Of a stretch of DNA of 64,000 nt, positions 27,590-37,607 are shown one piece after another. The notes below the pieces were generated by a model. The model was given only the letters and a program-made list of their open reading frames with translations. It ran no database searches and had not been told where the DNA came from. Location of the stretch: the NCBI GenBank assembly GCA_024398755.1, contig JAKSIQ010000005.1:17691-81690 (forward strand), written 5' to 3'. A program made the translations under genes and the position numbers. Origin of the DNA: Bacteroidaceae bacterium (GTDB taxonomy: Bacteria > Bacteroidota > Bacteroidia > Bacteroidales > Bacteroidaceae). Each line of letters begins with the position of its first letter. The first letter of the stretch is position 1.

Positions 27590-28833
27590 TGAAAATAAGA
27601 TTCACAACACCTTTATTGATAGCAATCTTCGGATTTGCAGGCATTTCAGCTCAAGATACTCTCCAATTTGCCTCTTGTGACAGCCTTGACATGCCAGAAA
27701 GTTCTCTTTACAATGTAGACAGTCTCATTGCCATGTGGAACGGTTCGCATCTGCTGGAATTTGACAGCGAATGCGTGAGTGTCACAGAAACAGCAAATGT
27801 AAGCGACACCATACTGGCCAAACGTCTCAGCACTCTCCCCACCATAGTGGAAATGCCAATGAACAATGTAGTACGCAATTCCATTCAGGCCTACACCGGG
27901 AAAAACAGCCGTATCATATCGTACGCTTTGGGCATGCTCCCTATATATGAAGAAACATTTGTCAATGCTCTTATAAAATACGGTGTTCCCGTTGAACTCA
28001 AATATCTGCCGATTGTAGAATCGGCTCTCAAGCCGAAAGCCTACTCCCGCGCCGGAGCAGCAGGCATGTGGCAGTTCATATACAGCACCGGACGCAAATA
28101 CGGTCTTCAAGTCAACAGCCTTGTTGATGACCGGTATGATATTGTCCGTGAGACGGAAGCGGCAGCCCACCACCTGCGGGACCTGTACGATATGTTCGGC
28201 GACTGGTCGCTTGCCATATCAGCATACAACTGCGGTCCGGGCAATGTCTCCAAAGCCATAGCACGCTCTGGAGGCAAAAGCAGTTTCTGGGAAATTTATC
28301 CATATCTGCCACGTGAGACACGAGGATATCTGCCGGCATTCATTGCCGTCAATTATGCCATGGAATTTTACCGTGAACATGGCATTTGTCCGACTGTTGT
28401 ATCAGTAAATCAGTTAACTGACACGCTTGTAATAACTCAGAATCTGCATTTCAACCAGATAATACATTTCTGTGGCATTGACAGGAGCGAGCTCTCAGCT
28501 CTCAATCCCCAATATCTGAGCGACATTATTCCAGGATCGCACCGCGAATGCGTCCTGACTCTCCCGTTGCAATACATACGGCCACTGGTAGAAGCCGGAG
28601 ATTCGCTCTACAGTTATGACAGGGAAAAGCTGTTTACCAAAGCACAGTTGGGTCACATTGATGATGATATGAACAATCGCATCACCTATGTTACACACAA
28701 GATAAAAAGCGGAGAGACTCTTGCCTCTATAGCACGTAAATACCACACATCGGTTGCGAACATCAAGAAATGGAACAATCTGAAAAGCGATATTATACGT
28801 GCCGGCAAGACTTTGAGAATATACAACAGGTAA
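27589..28833 (+). CDS. lytic transglycosylase with LysM domain (MltD-like)
   Basis: A 414-residue periplasmic murein hydrolase with a signal peptide of about 21 residues, an SLT domain at about 125-270 (catalytic Glu in LPIVESALKPKAYSRAGAAG, then GMWQF and AYNCGPGNV), and a single C-terminal LysM at about 366-412 (KSGETLASIARKYHTSVANI). It cleaves glycan strands to 1,6-anhydro-muropeptides. It overlaps the DUF5683 gene by one base and precedes rel by 12 bases. Confidence 0.93.
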   Translation: MKIRFTTPLLIAIFGFAGISAQDTLQFASCDSLDMPESSLYNVDSLIAMWNGSHLLEFDSECVSVTETANVSDTILAKRLSTLPTIVEMPMNNVVRNSIQAYTGKNSRIISYALGMLPIYEETFVNALIKYGVPVELKYLPIVESALKPKAYSRAGAAGMWQFIYSTGRKYGLQVNSLVDDRYDIVRETEAAAHHLRDLYDMFGDWSLAISAYNCGPGNVSKAIARSGGKSSFWEIYPYLPRETRGYLPAFIAVNYAMEFYREHGICPTVVSVNQLTDTLVITQNLHFNQIIHFCGIDRSELSALNPQYLSDIIPGSHRECVLTLPLQYIRPLVEAGDSLYSYDREKLFTKAQLGHIDDDMNNRITYVTHKIKSGETLASIARKYHTSVANIKKWNNLKSDIIRAGKTLRIYNR

Positions 28834-28845
28834 TTTTTCAGGTAT

Positions 28846-31086
28846 ATGAGCGAGGAGAGACTTTTTTCTGCCGACGAGGAAAGACTCATTGACGAGGCCT
28901 TCCAACATCTGCTTGACAGTTACATCCAGTCGGTCCACCGTAAGAAAACCGACATCATTACCAAGGCATTCAACTTTGCCCGCAAAGCACATAACGGTAT
29001 AAGACGCCATTCCGGTGAGCCATACATCATGCATCCGCTGGCAGTTGCGCAGATAGTATGCAGTGAGATGGGATTGGGCTCCACCTCCATATGCTCGGCA
29101 CTTCTTCATGATGTTGTCGAAGACACTGATTACACCATTGAAGACATCAAGAATGTATTCGGCCCCAAGATTGCCCAGATTGTTGACGGACTGACCAAGA
29201 TAGCCGGTGGAATTTTCGGAGAGAAAGCATCGGCACAGGCAGAAAATTTCAAGAAGCTTCTGCTGACCATGAATGATGACATCCGGGTAATTCTGATAAA
29301 GATTGCCGACCGTCTTCACAACATGCGCACCCTTGACAGCATGCAGCCACGAAAGCAATATAAGATTGCTGGCGAGACACTGTATCTGTACGCTCCACTG
29401 GCTTACCGTCTGGGATTGAACAAAATAAAGAGTGAGCTTGAAGATCTGAGCTTCAAGTATGAGCACCCGGTTGAATTCAAGGATATTCAGGACAAACTGT
29501 CATTCTCTCAGAGTGAGAGAAACGAAATGTACAGGAAATTCACAAGTCCGATAATAGAGAAACTTGATTCGATGGGAATCAAATACAGTATAAAAGGTCG
29601 TTTGAAATCACCTTATTCCATCTGGAAGAAGATGAACCGCAATTCGCTGACCTTTGAAGAGATATTTGATATTCTAGCCGTCAGGATTGTTTTTGATCCG
29701 CCAGAACCATCGAAGGAAAAGAGCGAGTGCTTTGACATTTACCTGGCTCTGACTGGAATATACAAATCGCATCCTGACCGTCTGCGCGACTGGATTACCA
29801 GGCCTAAAGCTAACGGATATCAGGCGCTTCACAGCACATTCATGAGCAATGAGGGCCGATGGGTTGAAGTCCAGATACGTTCACGCCGCATGGACGAGAT
29901 TGCAGAGCAAGGCATTGCCGCACATTGGAAATACAAGGACACAGGGCACGATTATCAGGAAGATGAAACGGAACTTGGGCACTGGCTTGAAACCATCAAA
30001 GAAATTCTGGAAGACCCCCAACCGGACTCAATGGACTTTCTTGATTCAATCAAGTTGAATCTCTACTCCTCGGAAATATTCATCTTTACCCCGAAAGGGG
30101 AACTGCGTACCATGCCGCAGGGCAGTACGGTTCTTGATTTCGCATTTACAATTCACACATTCATGGGCACCAACTGCATTGGCGCCAAGGTCAACCATAA
30201 ACTTGAGGCCATCAACTATGAACTCAAAAGCGGAGACCAAGTGGAAGTGCTGACTTCCAAAAGTCAGAAAATCAGCCCTGAATGGCTCAATTTTGCGACG
30301 ACAGCCAAAGCCAGGGCAAAAATCAAACAATGGCTGCGGAAAAACAACCGCGAAAGCGAGAAATTCGGAGAAGCACTTCTGCATGAATTTGCGAATAACG
30401 AAAGAATAGAACTTACGCCACAGAATTTGAACCGTCTATGCAAACTTCATGGAATGGAAAACGCAAGTGCCCTGATGGTTGCAATAGGTCAGAAGAAAGT
30501 CGTTCTTGGCGAAGAAGAACGTGACATTCTGAAAGGCGGAGGCAGCAGTTGGTATAAACGCTTCTGGTCTTCATTATACAAGAGCAGTCCATCAGACGGC
30601 AAAAAAGCGGGCCAGCCTGACGCTGACATACCCAATGTCAAGAATAAGCTGATAATAAGCGATATGGAAAGCCATGTCTACAGTTTTGCCACATGTTGCA
30701 ATCCTGTTCCAGGCGACCCTGTTCTTGGTTTCATTGAAGAAGGAGGCCACATTACAATTCACAAGTTGAAGTGTGAAACGGCAACGCGTCTCAAGGCGGC
30801 CAATGGAAACCGCATTCTTCAGGTAGAGTGGAATATTGGAAACAGTATCTTCCCTGCCAGCATTTACATGAAAGGTCTTGACAATATAGGCACACTTGGA
30901 AAAGTGACAGATGTCATATCCAAAAAGATGAACGTCAATATGACAAGGCTGGTCATTGAATCAAAGGAAGGTGTGTTTGAAGGCACCATCAGCGTTATGG
31001 TCCACAGCCTTATGGACCTTAAAGCCATTCAGGAAGGTTTGAAAAAGATACCTGGAATTACAACCGTAGTCCGCAAGGAGGAGTAG
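28846..31086 (+). CDS. bifunctional (p)ppGpp synthetase/hydrolase Rel (RelA/SpoT)
   Basis: A 746-residue Rel protein: HD hydrolase domain (HSGEPYIMHP, LLHDVVEDTDYT), synthetase domain (GRLKSPYSIWKKM, FDILAVRIVF, RLRDWITRPKANGYQALHST), TGS domain (EIFIFTPKGELRTMPQGSTV), a Cys-containing conserved domain (FATCCNPVPGD) and a C-terminal ACT domain. The intact HD motif shows hydrolase capacity. The synthetase loop reads RLRD, close to the RxKD form of bifunctional enzymes rather than ExDD. It controls the stringent response. Its last 29 bases overlap the convergent merR-type gene. Confidence 0.95.
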   Translation: MSEERLFSADEERLIDEAFQHLLDSYIQSVHRKKTDIITKAFNFARKAHNGIRRHSGEPYIMHPLAVAQIVCSEMGLGSTSICSALLHDVVEDTDYTIEDIKNVFGPKIAQIVDGLTKIAGGIFGEKASAQAENFKKLLLTMNDDIRVILIKIADRLHNMRTLDSMQPRKQYKIAGETLYLYAPLAYRLGLNKIKSELEDLSFKYEHPVEFKDIQDKLSFSQSERNEMYRKFTSPIIEKLDSMGIKYSIKGRLKSPYSIWKKMNRNSLTFEEIFDILAVRIVFDPPEPSKEKSECFDIYLALTGIYKSHPDRLRDWITRPKANGYQALHSTFMSNEGRWVEVQIRSRRMDEIAEQGIAAHWKYKDTGHDYQEDETELGHWLETIKEILEDPQPDSMDFLDSIKLNLYSSEIFIFTPKGELRTMPQGSTVLDFAFTIHTFMGTNCIGAKVNHKLEAINYELKSGDQVEVLTSKSQKISPEWLNFATTAKARAKIKQWLRKNNRESEKFGEALLHEFANNERIELTPQNLNRLCKLHGMENASALMVAIGQKKVVLGEEERDILKGGGSSWYKRFWSSLYKSSPSDGKKAGQPDADIPNVKNKLIISDMESHVYSFATCCNPVPGDPVLGFIEEGGHITIHKLKCETATRLKAANGNRILQVEWNIGNSIFPASIYMKGLDNIGTLGKVTDVISKKMNVNMTRLVIESKEGVFEGTISVMVHSLMDLKAIQEGLKKIPGITTVVRKEE

Positions 31087-31423
31087 CGTCGAGCTCATCA
31101 ATGATTGCCAGCAACTGCTCGCGAACGTTTTTCAGGCGTTCCACAACCTCGAAAGTGTCAGTCTGAATGGGAAGTTTGCTGTCCATCTGACTTCTGGCAC
31201 CTTTGATGGTCAGATTCTTTTCCTTTACCAGATGATTCACGCCCTTAATCTGCTCAATATCCTGAGCCGTATACTGGCGTACACCACTTGAACTTTTTTT
31301 CGGACAGATCTGTTTGAATTCCTTCTCCCAATAGCGCAAAGTGCTTGCAGGTATGCCAAGCATATCTGACACCTCCTTAATGGAATAGTACTTTTTAAGA
31401 ACCTTGTTCGTGTTGAGTGCCAT
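31058..31423 (-). CDS. MerR family transcriptional regulator
   Basis: A 121-residue regulator with an N-terminal winged helix-turn-helix (KKYYSIKEVSDMLGIPAST then LRYWEKEF) and a C-terminal helix for dimerisation. There is no Cys metal site or effector domain, so the ligand is unknown. ATG 31423 is used; an in-frame TTG lies 12 bases upstream. The gene follows the M23 peptidase by 8 bases. Its 3' end overlaps the rel coding sequence by 29 bases, tail to tail. Confidence 0.9.
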   Translation of the reverse strand: MALNTNKVLKKYYSIKEVSDMLGIPASTLRYWEKEFKQICPKKSSSGVRQYTAQDIEQIKGVNHLVKEKNLTIKGARSQMDSKLPIQTDTFEVVERLKNVREQLLAIIDELDATPPCGLRL

Positions 31424-31431
31424 AACTGTTT

Positions 31432-32400
31432 TCAATCAAACACCTTTCCGTGGTTTTCTGCAAGAGATATCATCTCTTCATACTGTTCCGCATCCAGGTC
31501 CATGAAATAATAATTGATAGGATTCACATTGTTTCCCTGTACAATCACTTCATAGTGAAGGTGAGGGCCTGTACTTTTGCCTGTAGAACCTACACGTCCT
31601 ATTTCAGCTCCGCGATATACCTTCTGACCTTTTGTAACCAGTATCTTGCTCAAATGGGCATACCGGGTCACATAACCGAAACCATGATCTATCTCTATCA
31701 GGTTTCCGAAACCAGACTGCCACTTCGCATATCTCACGGTCCCATTTCCTGTTGCATATACAGGCGTTCCGGTATCACACGCAAAGTCCATTCCCTTATG
31801 GAAACGGGTGACATGATATATCGGATCGATACGGTATCCGTATCCAGAGGCGGTACGCTTCAAATCCATATTGGACACAGGCTGGATGGCGGGAATACAT
31901 GCCAGTCGCTGTTCCTGTTCACGTGACATTTCGACAACCTCATTGAAGGAACGGCTCTGCATATACAGCCTCTGATTGAGCAGATCTATCTTCTGGGCAG
32001 TATTCACAAGCAGTTCCGCATTCGGCATTTCAAGCAGTTCCGCATATCGGCTTGGTGAATTATAGGCAGACTGACGTGCCTGTTCAGGCACCGGATCGGC
32101 TTCAAGCAGAACCCTGTACAGATTGTCATCTCTCTGTTCAATATCCTGAAGGACCAGTATTGCATCATCCACCTTGTGTGAGAGCACACGGAACTGGGCC
32201 TTGAGGTCAGCATTCTCCTTCAGCAGTTCACCCATCTGAGGAGTATGTGAAAGTACTGCGAAAAGCACATACGAACCGCCCATAATGAGAATGACAGTCA
32301 GAATGTTCAGGACTGTCGCTCTGGCATGCTGGAGAAAAGTAGGATGTACCCTGCGGTAAACCTTGGTTTTCGGATCGTACTGATAGTATACTTTCTTCAT
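31432..32400 (-). CDS. M23 family metallopeptidase, membrane-anchored
   Basis: A 322-residue envelope protein with a basic cytoplasmic start, one membrane helix at about residues 25-45, a coiled-coil region, and a C-terminal LytM/M23 domain with zinc ligands in FHKGMDFA (His, Asp) and GPHLHYEV (HxH). It either cuts peptidoglycan peptides or activates amidases; all zinc ligands appear present, so it is probably active. The start is ATG 32400 ([20 protein letters not shown]), because the -7 box lies at 32,419-32,412. Confidence 0.92.
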   Translation of the reverse strand: MKKVYYQYDPKTKVYRRVHPTFLQHARATVLNILTVILIMGGSYVLFAVLSHTPQMGELLKENADLKAQFRVLSHKVDDAILVLQDIEQRDDNLYRVLLEADPVPEQARQSAYNSPSRYAELLEMPNAELLVNTAQKIDLLNQRLYMQSRSFNEVVEMSREQEQRLACIPAIQPVSNMDLKRTASGYGYRIDPIYHVTRFHKGMDFACDTGTPVYATGNGTVRYAKWQSGFGNLIEIDHGFGYVTRYAHLSKILVTKGQKVYRGAEIGRVGSTGKSTGPHLHYEVIVQGNNVNPINYYFMDLDAEQYEEMISLAENHGKVFD

Positions 32401-32411
32401 CTTACTGATGG

Positions 32412-32439
32412 CAAAAGTAGTGAAAAAACAGTATCTTTG
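32412..32439. promoter_or_regulatory. back-to-back -7 boxes for the M23 gene (minus) and alaS (plus)
   Basis: TACTTTTG on the minus strand (32,419-32,412) and TATCTTTG on the plus strand (32,432-32,439) are only 12 bases apart, so the two promoters overlap and RNA polymerase can probably serve only one at a time. The M23 start codon follows its box after 11 bases; alaS starts 24 bases after its box. Confidence 0.65.
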
Positions 32440-32463
32440 CAAACCCAAAAATCAAATAGGATT

Positions 32464-35082
32464 ATGATGACAGCTAAAGAGATACGCGAATCGTACAAGA
32501 AGTTCTTCGAAAGCAAGGGACATCTCATTGTTCCGTCTGCTCCGATGGTAGTAAAGGATGACCCGACCCTGATGTTCACGAACGCCGGCATGAACCAGTT
32601 CAAAGACATTATTCTCGGCAACCGTCCGGCAAAAAGCAAACGCGTTGCTGACTCGCAGAAATGCCTTCGCGTAAGCGGCAAGCACAATGACCTTGAAGAG
32701 GTAGGTCACGACACATACCATCATACAATGTTTGAGATGCTGGGTAACTGGTCTTTCGGAGACTACTTCAAGAAGGAAGCCATTGACTGGGCCTGGGAAT
32801 ATCTGGTTGACGTTCTGAAACTTGACCCGAAGAACCTGTATGCCACAGTATTCGAAGGCTCACCTGAAGAAGGCATCAGCCGTGATGATGAAGCTGCATC
32901 ATATTGGGAAAAGCATCTGCCGAAAGACCATATCATCAACGGCAACAAACATGACAACTTTTGGGAAATGGGTGACACCGGCCCATGCGGTCCATGCTCT
33001 GAAATCCACGTTGACTCACGCTCCGAGGAAGAGAAGGCCAAAGTTGCCGGCCGTGAACTTGTAAACAAGGACCATCCGCAGGTCATCGAAATCTGGAACC
33101 TTGTGTTCATGCAGTACAACCGCAAGGCCGACCACAGTCTTGAGCCTCTGCCCGCAAAGGTCATTGATACCGGCATGGGTTTCGAGCGTCTGGTACGCAC
33201 CCTGCAGGGCAAGACTTCGAACTATGACACAGACGTGTTCCAGCCAATCATAAGCACCATCGGCGCCCTGACCGGCAAACAGTACGGCAAGGATGAGCAG
33301 ACCGACATAGCAATGCGTGTCGTAGCCGACCATATCCGTACCATAGCTTTCTCAATCACTGACGGACAGCTGCCTTCAAATGCCAAAGCCGGTTACGTGA
33401 TACGCCGAATCCTGCGCCGCGCCGTACGTTATGCATACACGTTCCTCGGTCAGAAGGAAGCCTTCCTATACAAGCTCCTGCCCTGCCTCATCGACAATAT
33501 GGGCGATGCTTATCCTGAACTGAACGCACAAAAGACACTCATTGAAAAAGTCATCATAGAAGAAGAGGAATCATTCCTGCGCACCCTTGACACCGGCATA
33601 AAGCTGCTCGACAAGGTAATGGCCGATGCGAAGGCATCAAAGAGCACCGAAATCAGCGGTGTCAACGCATTCACCCTATATGATACTTACGGATTCCCGC
33701 TTGACCTTACAGAACTGATTCTGCGCGAGAACGGCATGACCGTCAACCAGGACGAGTTCAACGCCGAGATGGCAAAGCAGAAGGCACGTGCCCGCAATGC
33801 CGCTGCCGTTGAAAACGGCGACTGGGTAGTGTTGAAAGAAGGTGAAACAGAATTCGTAGGTTATGATTTCACCGAATACGAGACTTCCATTCTGCGTTAC
33901 CGTGAGGTGAAGCAGAAGAACGGCACAACCTTCCAGATTGTACTTGACAAGACCCCGTTCTATGCCGAAATGGGTGGTCAGGTAGGTGACAAGGGTGTCA
34001 TCGTAAGCGAATTCGAAACAGTTGAAATAATCGACACGAAGAAGGAAAACGGTCTTCCCATACATATTGTAAAGAAGATGCCCGAGCATCCGGAAGCACC
34101 GATGATGGCATGTGTCGATGTTGACAAGCGCCGTGCCTGCGAGGCCAACCACACTGCGACCCATCTGCTTGACGAGGCTCTGCGTGAGGTTCTGGGTTCA
34201 CATGTCGAACAGAAGGGATCGTATGTAAGTCCTGAAGGACTGCGCTTTGACTTCTCGCATTTCCAGAAGGTTACCGATGAGGAAATCCGTCAGGTTGAGG
34301 AAATGGTGAATGAGAAGATCCGCGAAGACATTCCGCTTCAGGAACATCGCGACACCCCGATTGAGGAAGCTAAGAAACTTGGTGCCATTGCCCTGTTCGG
34401 CGAAAAATACGGTGACAAGGTTCGTGTGGTACAGTTCGGCCAGTCAATTGAGTTCTGCGGTGGCGTACATGCCAAATCGACAGGTCGTCTTGGAATGTTC
34501 AAGATAACGGCCGAGAGTTCGACTGCAGCAGGCGTCCGCCGTATTGAAGCCATCACAGGTCAGGCAGTCGAGAACCTGATGTATTCCTATCAGAACAGCA
34601 TGAACGCTCTCAAGTCAATGCTCCCGGGAGGTAATCTGGAAACATCGGCACAGAAGATGATTGACGAGAACGCAGCGCTCAAGAAACAGCTTGAAGAACT
34701 GCAGAAGGAAAAGGCCGCACAGCTTAAGGACAGCCTGATAGCTGCAAAGAAGGAAATTGCAGGCATACAGGTCATTGACTGCACCATGGAAGGCTCGGCC
34801 AACATGGTCCGTGACCTGGTATTCCAGCTTCGCGCTCAGATTGAACAGAATCTGGTGGTTGTAATTGGCAGTCAGGATGGCGGCAAACCTATGATTACCG
34901 TCAGTGTCAGTGACGACCTGACCTCCAGATTCAACGCAGGTCAGATGGTACGTGAAGCCGCCAAACTCATCCAGGGCGGTGGCGGCGGCCAGGCCCACTA
35001 CGCTACTGCCGGCGGCAAGAACCCCGAAGGTCTTGCTGACGCTGTCCGCTCAATTACCGACATGATATGTTCAAGAGGATAA
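32464..35082 (+). CDS. alaS: alanine--tRNA ligase
   Basis: An 872-residue class II synthetase. The N-terminal catalytic domain has [27 protein letters not shown] and [13 protein letters not shown]; the editing domain has [11 protein letters not shown] and [10 protein letters not shown] (zinc His/Cys set); the C-terminal DHHA1 region has [18 protein letters not shown] 32464 (or 32467) begins the conserved [10 protein letters not shown]; the longer frame would start upstream of the -7 box. The 3' end overlaps the next gene by 16 bases. Confidence 0.97.
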   Translation: MMTAKEIRESYKKFFESKGHLIVPSAPMVVKDDPTLMFTNAGMNQFKDIILGNRPAKSKRVADSQKCLRVSGKHNDLEEVGHDTYHHTMFEMLGNWSFGDYFKKEAIDWAWEYLVDVLKLDPKNLYATVFEGSPEEGISRDDEAASYWEKHLPKDHIINGNKHDNFWEMGDTGPCGPCSEIHVDSRSEEEKAKVAGRELVNKDHPQVIEIWNLVFMQYNRKADHSLEPLPAKVIDTGMGFERLVRTLQGKTSNYDTDVFQPIISTIGALTGKQYGKDEQTDIAMRVVADHIRTIAFSITDGQLPSNAKAGYVIRRILRRAVRYAYTFLGQKEAFLYKLLPCLIDNMGDAYPELNAQKTLIEKVIIEEEESFLRTLDTGIKLLDKVMADAKASKSTEISGVNAFTLYDTYGFPLDLTELILRENGMTVNQDEFNAEMAKQKARARNAAAVENGDWVVLKEGETEFVGYDFTEYETSILRYREVKQKNGTTFQIVLDKTPFYAEMGGQVGDKGVIVSEFETVEIIDTKKENGLPIHIVKKMPEHPEAPMMACVDVDKRRACEANHTATHLLDEALREVLGSHVEQKGSYVSPEGLRFDFSHFQKVTDEEIRQVEEMVNEKIREDIPLQEHRDTPIEEAKKLGAIALFGEKYGDKVRVVQFGQSIEFCGGVHAKSTGRLGMFKITAESSTAAGVRRIEAITGQAVENLMYSYQNSMNALKSMLPGGNLETSAQKMIDENAALKKQLEELQKEKAAQLKDSLIAAKKEIAGIQVIDCTMEGSANMVRDLVFQLRAQIEQNLVVVIGSQDGGKPMITVSVSDDLTSRFNAGQMVREAAKLIQGGGGGQAHYATAGGKNPEGLADAVRSITDMICSRG

Positions 35083-36014
35083 TCTCCATTCTTACAGTCC
35101 TGATTGTCATCCATTCCGACCTTTTCGGTCAGATGCCATTCGGACATGGCATGGATTTTGTCACTCCAAAGACTGTCATGTATGCAGAGAAGGATTCATG
35201 TCCACTTTACATGGACATTTATGAACCCGAAAATGCCGTCAACGCCCCGACAGTCATCTTCATGTTCGGAGGCGGATTCATTGGCGGACAACGCAACGGA
35301 TTTGCAGAACGTGCATGGTGTACCACATTGAGCCGTAACGGAATCCGCGCAGTGGCAATAGACTACCGTCTCGGACTGAAGGGTATGCACAGGATAGGCC
35401 TCAAATCGGTAGCCATGCTTAGAAATGCCATCAGCATGGCTGTTGAAGATTTGTACAGTGCCAGTCTGTATCTGATTGCACACCAGGATGAACTGGAGAT
35501 AGACTGCAGCAGGATTGTGCTGGCAGGGTCAAGCGCTGGCGCGATATCGGTTCTTCAAGGCGAATACGAACTGTGTAACGGACACGACATAGCATCGGAA
35601 CTGCCGGACGGTTTCAATTATGCCGGTGTCATTTCATTCTCCGGTGCAATTTTTTCAGAAGACGGCAGAATCAGGTACAAGGACATGGATCCATGCCCGC
35701 ACTTCATGCTCCATGGGACAAGTGACCACATTGTCCTTTATAAAGGCATACGGTTCTTCAATCAGAACTTTGCCGGCACCGACCGTATTGCCAGGACTTT
35801 CATCAAAAAGGAATTTCCCTGCAGAATCATGCGTTTCAAGGGAAACGGTCACGAGATTTCATCAATATACAACACGCTGGCTGACGAATGCATCAGTTTC
35901 ATAGACAGATACGTCACAGGGAAATCCGAATGCATATCAGATGCAATGCTGTCTGACCCGGCAATTGCCCCAACAGAATGGGGAGCGGGGTCTTTCGGGA
36001 AACTCTATCATTAA
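35067..36014 (+). CDS. secreted alpha/beta hydrolase (esterase-like)
   Basis: A 315-residue exported hydrolase with a signal peptide of about 21 residues (ending SDLFG), an oxyanion-type [10 protein letters not shown] segment in place of the usual HGGGF, the nucleophile elbow AGSSAGA, a candidate acid in HGTSDHIV and a candidate His in GNGHEISS. It resembles carboxylesterases of the BD-FAE/lipase family seen in Bacteroidota; the substrate (acylated glycan, lipid or peptide) is not evident. It overlaps alaS by 16 bases in another frame. Confidence 0.82.
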   Translation: MFKRIISILTVLIVIHSDLFGQMPFGHGMDFVTPKTVMYAEKDSCPLYMDIYEPENAVNAPTVIFMFGGGFIGGQRNGFAERAWCTTLSRNGIRAVAIDYRLGLKGMHRIGLKSVAMLRNAISMAVEDLYSASLYLIAHQDELEIDCSRIVLAGSSAGAISVLQGEYELCNGHDIASELPDGFNYAGVISFSGAIFSEDGRIRYKDMDPCPHFMLHGTSDHIVLYKGIRFFNQNFAGTDRIARTFIKKEFPCRIMRFKGNGHEISSIYNTLADECISFIDRYVTGKSECISDAMLSDPAIAPTEWGAGSFGKLYH

Positions 36015-36028
36015 CTGTTTTCAGATTA

Positions 36029-36057
36029 CGTCAGCCTGCAAAAGCTGGCGGTTTTAT
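36029..36057 (+). terminator. intrinsic terminator after the esterase gene
   Basis: CGTCAGC pairs with GCTGGCG (one G-U pair) around an 8-base loop, then GTTTTATT. Its tail overlaps the last bases of the convergent helicase gene. Confidence 0.65.
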
Positions 36058-37514
36058 TCTTCCAGACCTTCTTTCGGCCAGTTGACCAGAAAAACCCTGG
36101 ATGTGGAACGCGTCAGAGCTGTGTACAGCCATCGCATGTAATCACGTCCCTGCTCCTCCTGCGGTATATATCCCTGATCAATGAAAATGTTCATCCACTG
36201 GCCGCCCTGAGCCTTGTGACAGGTAACAGCATAAGCATATTTTACCTGTAACGCATTAAAATGAGGGTCCTTCCGCAAGTTCTCCATGCGTTCCCTGCCG
36301 GACTTTATGTGAGCATAGTCAGACATGACATTCTGGAACAGTGAATCCTGCTGTTCTTTGGTCAGCGACGGTGATTCGCTATGCAGAGTGTCAAGCAGGA
36401 GTGTGGCTTCCATTTCATAATCGGAATAATCCGGAAAACGAAGGACCGCATCAATGAAACGGAATCCATACAGTTCCCGCTCACGACGTACACGAAATAC
36501 GGTAGCCACATCGCCATTTGCTATGAACGAAGGTATCGAAGCCTGCACACCGGTTGCGTCTGCAACAGCAGCAGTTTCCATGGCAGTCCAATAATAATTG
36601 TTCTTGACAATCATAAGACTGTCACCGCGACACAATTCATCTTCCCGGTCAAGCACTGACGCACGTATCCCATTATTGTAAATCTGTGCCCTCTTGTTTG
36701 AGCGGCAAAGAACCATGGTCTCATCAATTCCATCACGACTGTAACAGGTACTGATGGTTTCAACAAGATCGGCTCCCGTTATTGATATCACATCAGTACA
36801 TCCTTTCAATCTGAATCTGAAAGGGCACACCTTATACCGGGAAGTGTCTTCCAGCATATTTCTAAGGCATGTAGCATTGCTCAGTATGCCCGAATCGCCA
36901 TTCTGACGCATTACACCACGCAGACAGAATTCAGTGACACTTATGCCATACGCTTCAAGCCGACCTGGCTGAAGAGCCGGACTGTCCTCCTGTCCTACAG
37001 GTGGTAGCTGGGCTACATCGCCCAACAGGAGCAGTCTGCAGTTCTTACCGGAATATACATAGCTGACAAGGTCATCAAGAAGCCGTCCCGAACCGAAGCC
37101 AGAACCAGAAAGTCCTTCATTTGATATCATTGATGCCTCATCGACAAGAAACAGGGTATTCTCATGCATATTGCGGTCCAATTGAAAACACTCCGCATCA
37201 AGAATTGATTTCTGACGGTATATCTTCTTGTGAATGGTATATGCAGGATGACCGGAACTTAGAGAAAAAACCTTTGCGGCACGGCCGGTGGGAGCCAGCA
37301 GGACGGAACGTCCGTGCATTGCGGACAATGCCATTACCAAAGCACCTACCAGAGTGGTCTTGCCAGTACCGGCATATCCCTTCAAAATGAAAGCGGGCTT
37401 GACGGCATCGGCACATGAAACGAAATGAGCAAGCATGGAAATGACTTTTTCCTGCTCGGGCGTAGGCTCAAACGGGAATTTTTCCATAATACGTTCATAT
37501 ACCTGAGTTTCCAC
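36054..37514 (-). CDS. RecD-like superfamily 1 ATP-dependent DNA helicase
   Basis: A 486-residue SF1 helicase. Walker A GYAGTGKT is at residues 46-53, then LLAPTGRAAKV (motif Ia), LVDEASMIS (motif II), LLLGDVAQLPPVG (motif III), and VTCHKAQGGQW with YTALTRS (motifs V/VI). It resembles short RecD2/Pif1-type helicases, without RecBC nearby. The start is GTG 37514 (METQVYERIM) or ATG 37487 (MEKFPFEPT). It probably works in DNA repair or replication restart. Confidence 0.88.
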   Translation of the reverse strand: METQVYERIMEKFPFEPTPEQEKVISMLAHFVSCADAVKPAFILKGYAGTGKTTLVGALVMALSAMHGRSVLLAPTGRAAKVFSLSSGHPAYTIHKKIYRQKSILDAECFQLDRNMHENTLFLVDEASMISNEGLSGSGFGSGRLLDDLVSYVYSGKNCRLLLLGDVAQLPPVGQEDSPALQPGRLEAYGISVTEFCLRGVMRQNGDSGILSNATCLRNMLEDTSRYKVCPFRFRLKGCTDVISITGADLVETISTCYSRDGIDETMVLCRSNKRAQIYNNGIRASVLDREDELCRGDSLMIVKNNYYWTAMETAAVADATGVQASIPSFIANGDVATVFRVRRERELYGFRFIDAVLRFPDYSDYEMEATLLLDTLHSESPSLTKEQQDSLFQNVMSDYAHIKSGRERMENLRKDPHFNALQVKYAYAVTCHKAQGGQWMNIFIDQGYIPQEEQGRDYMRWLYTALTRSTSRVFLVNWPKEGLEE

Positions 37515-37567
37515 TGTTATTATTTACTAAAAGTCCCTCTTTTTTATTTAAATACCGATAATTGTTC

Positions 37568-37575
37568 TATTTTTG
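37568..37575 (+). promoter_or_regulatory. -7 box of the 37,608 gene
   Basis: TATTTTTG fits TAnnTTTG and ends 32 bases before the start codon, in the divergent gap upstream of the helicase gene. Confidence 0.5.
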
Positions 37576-37607
37576 CGAAGCGAAAATAACAAAATAACTG
37601 ACCACAT

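Noticed and set aside
28495-29466. Minus-strand 323-residue open frame
   Set aside because: It is the shadow of the lytic transglycosylase and rel genes, with no recognisable domain.
32326-32463. 46-residue N-terminal extension of AlaS
   Set aside because: It would start upstream of the alaS -7 box and inside the divergent M23 gene; family AlaS begins at [10 protein letters not shown].
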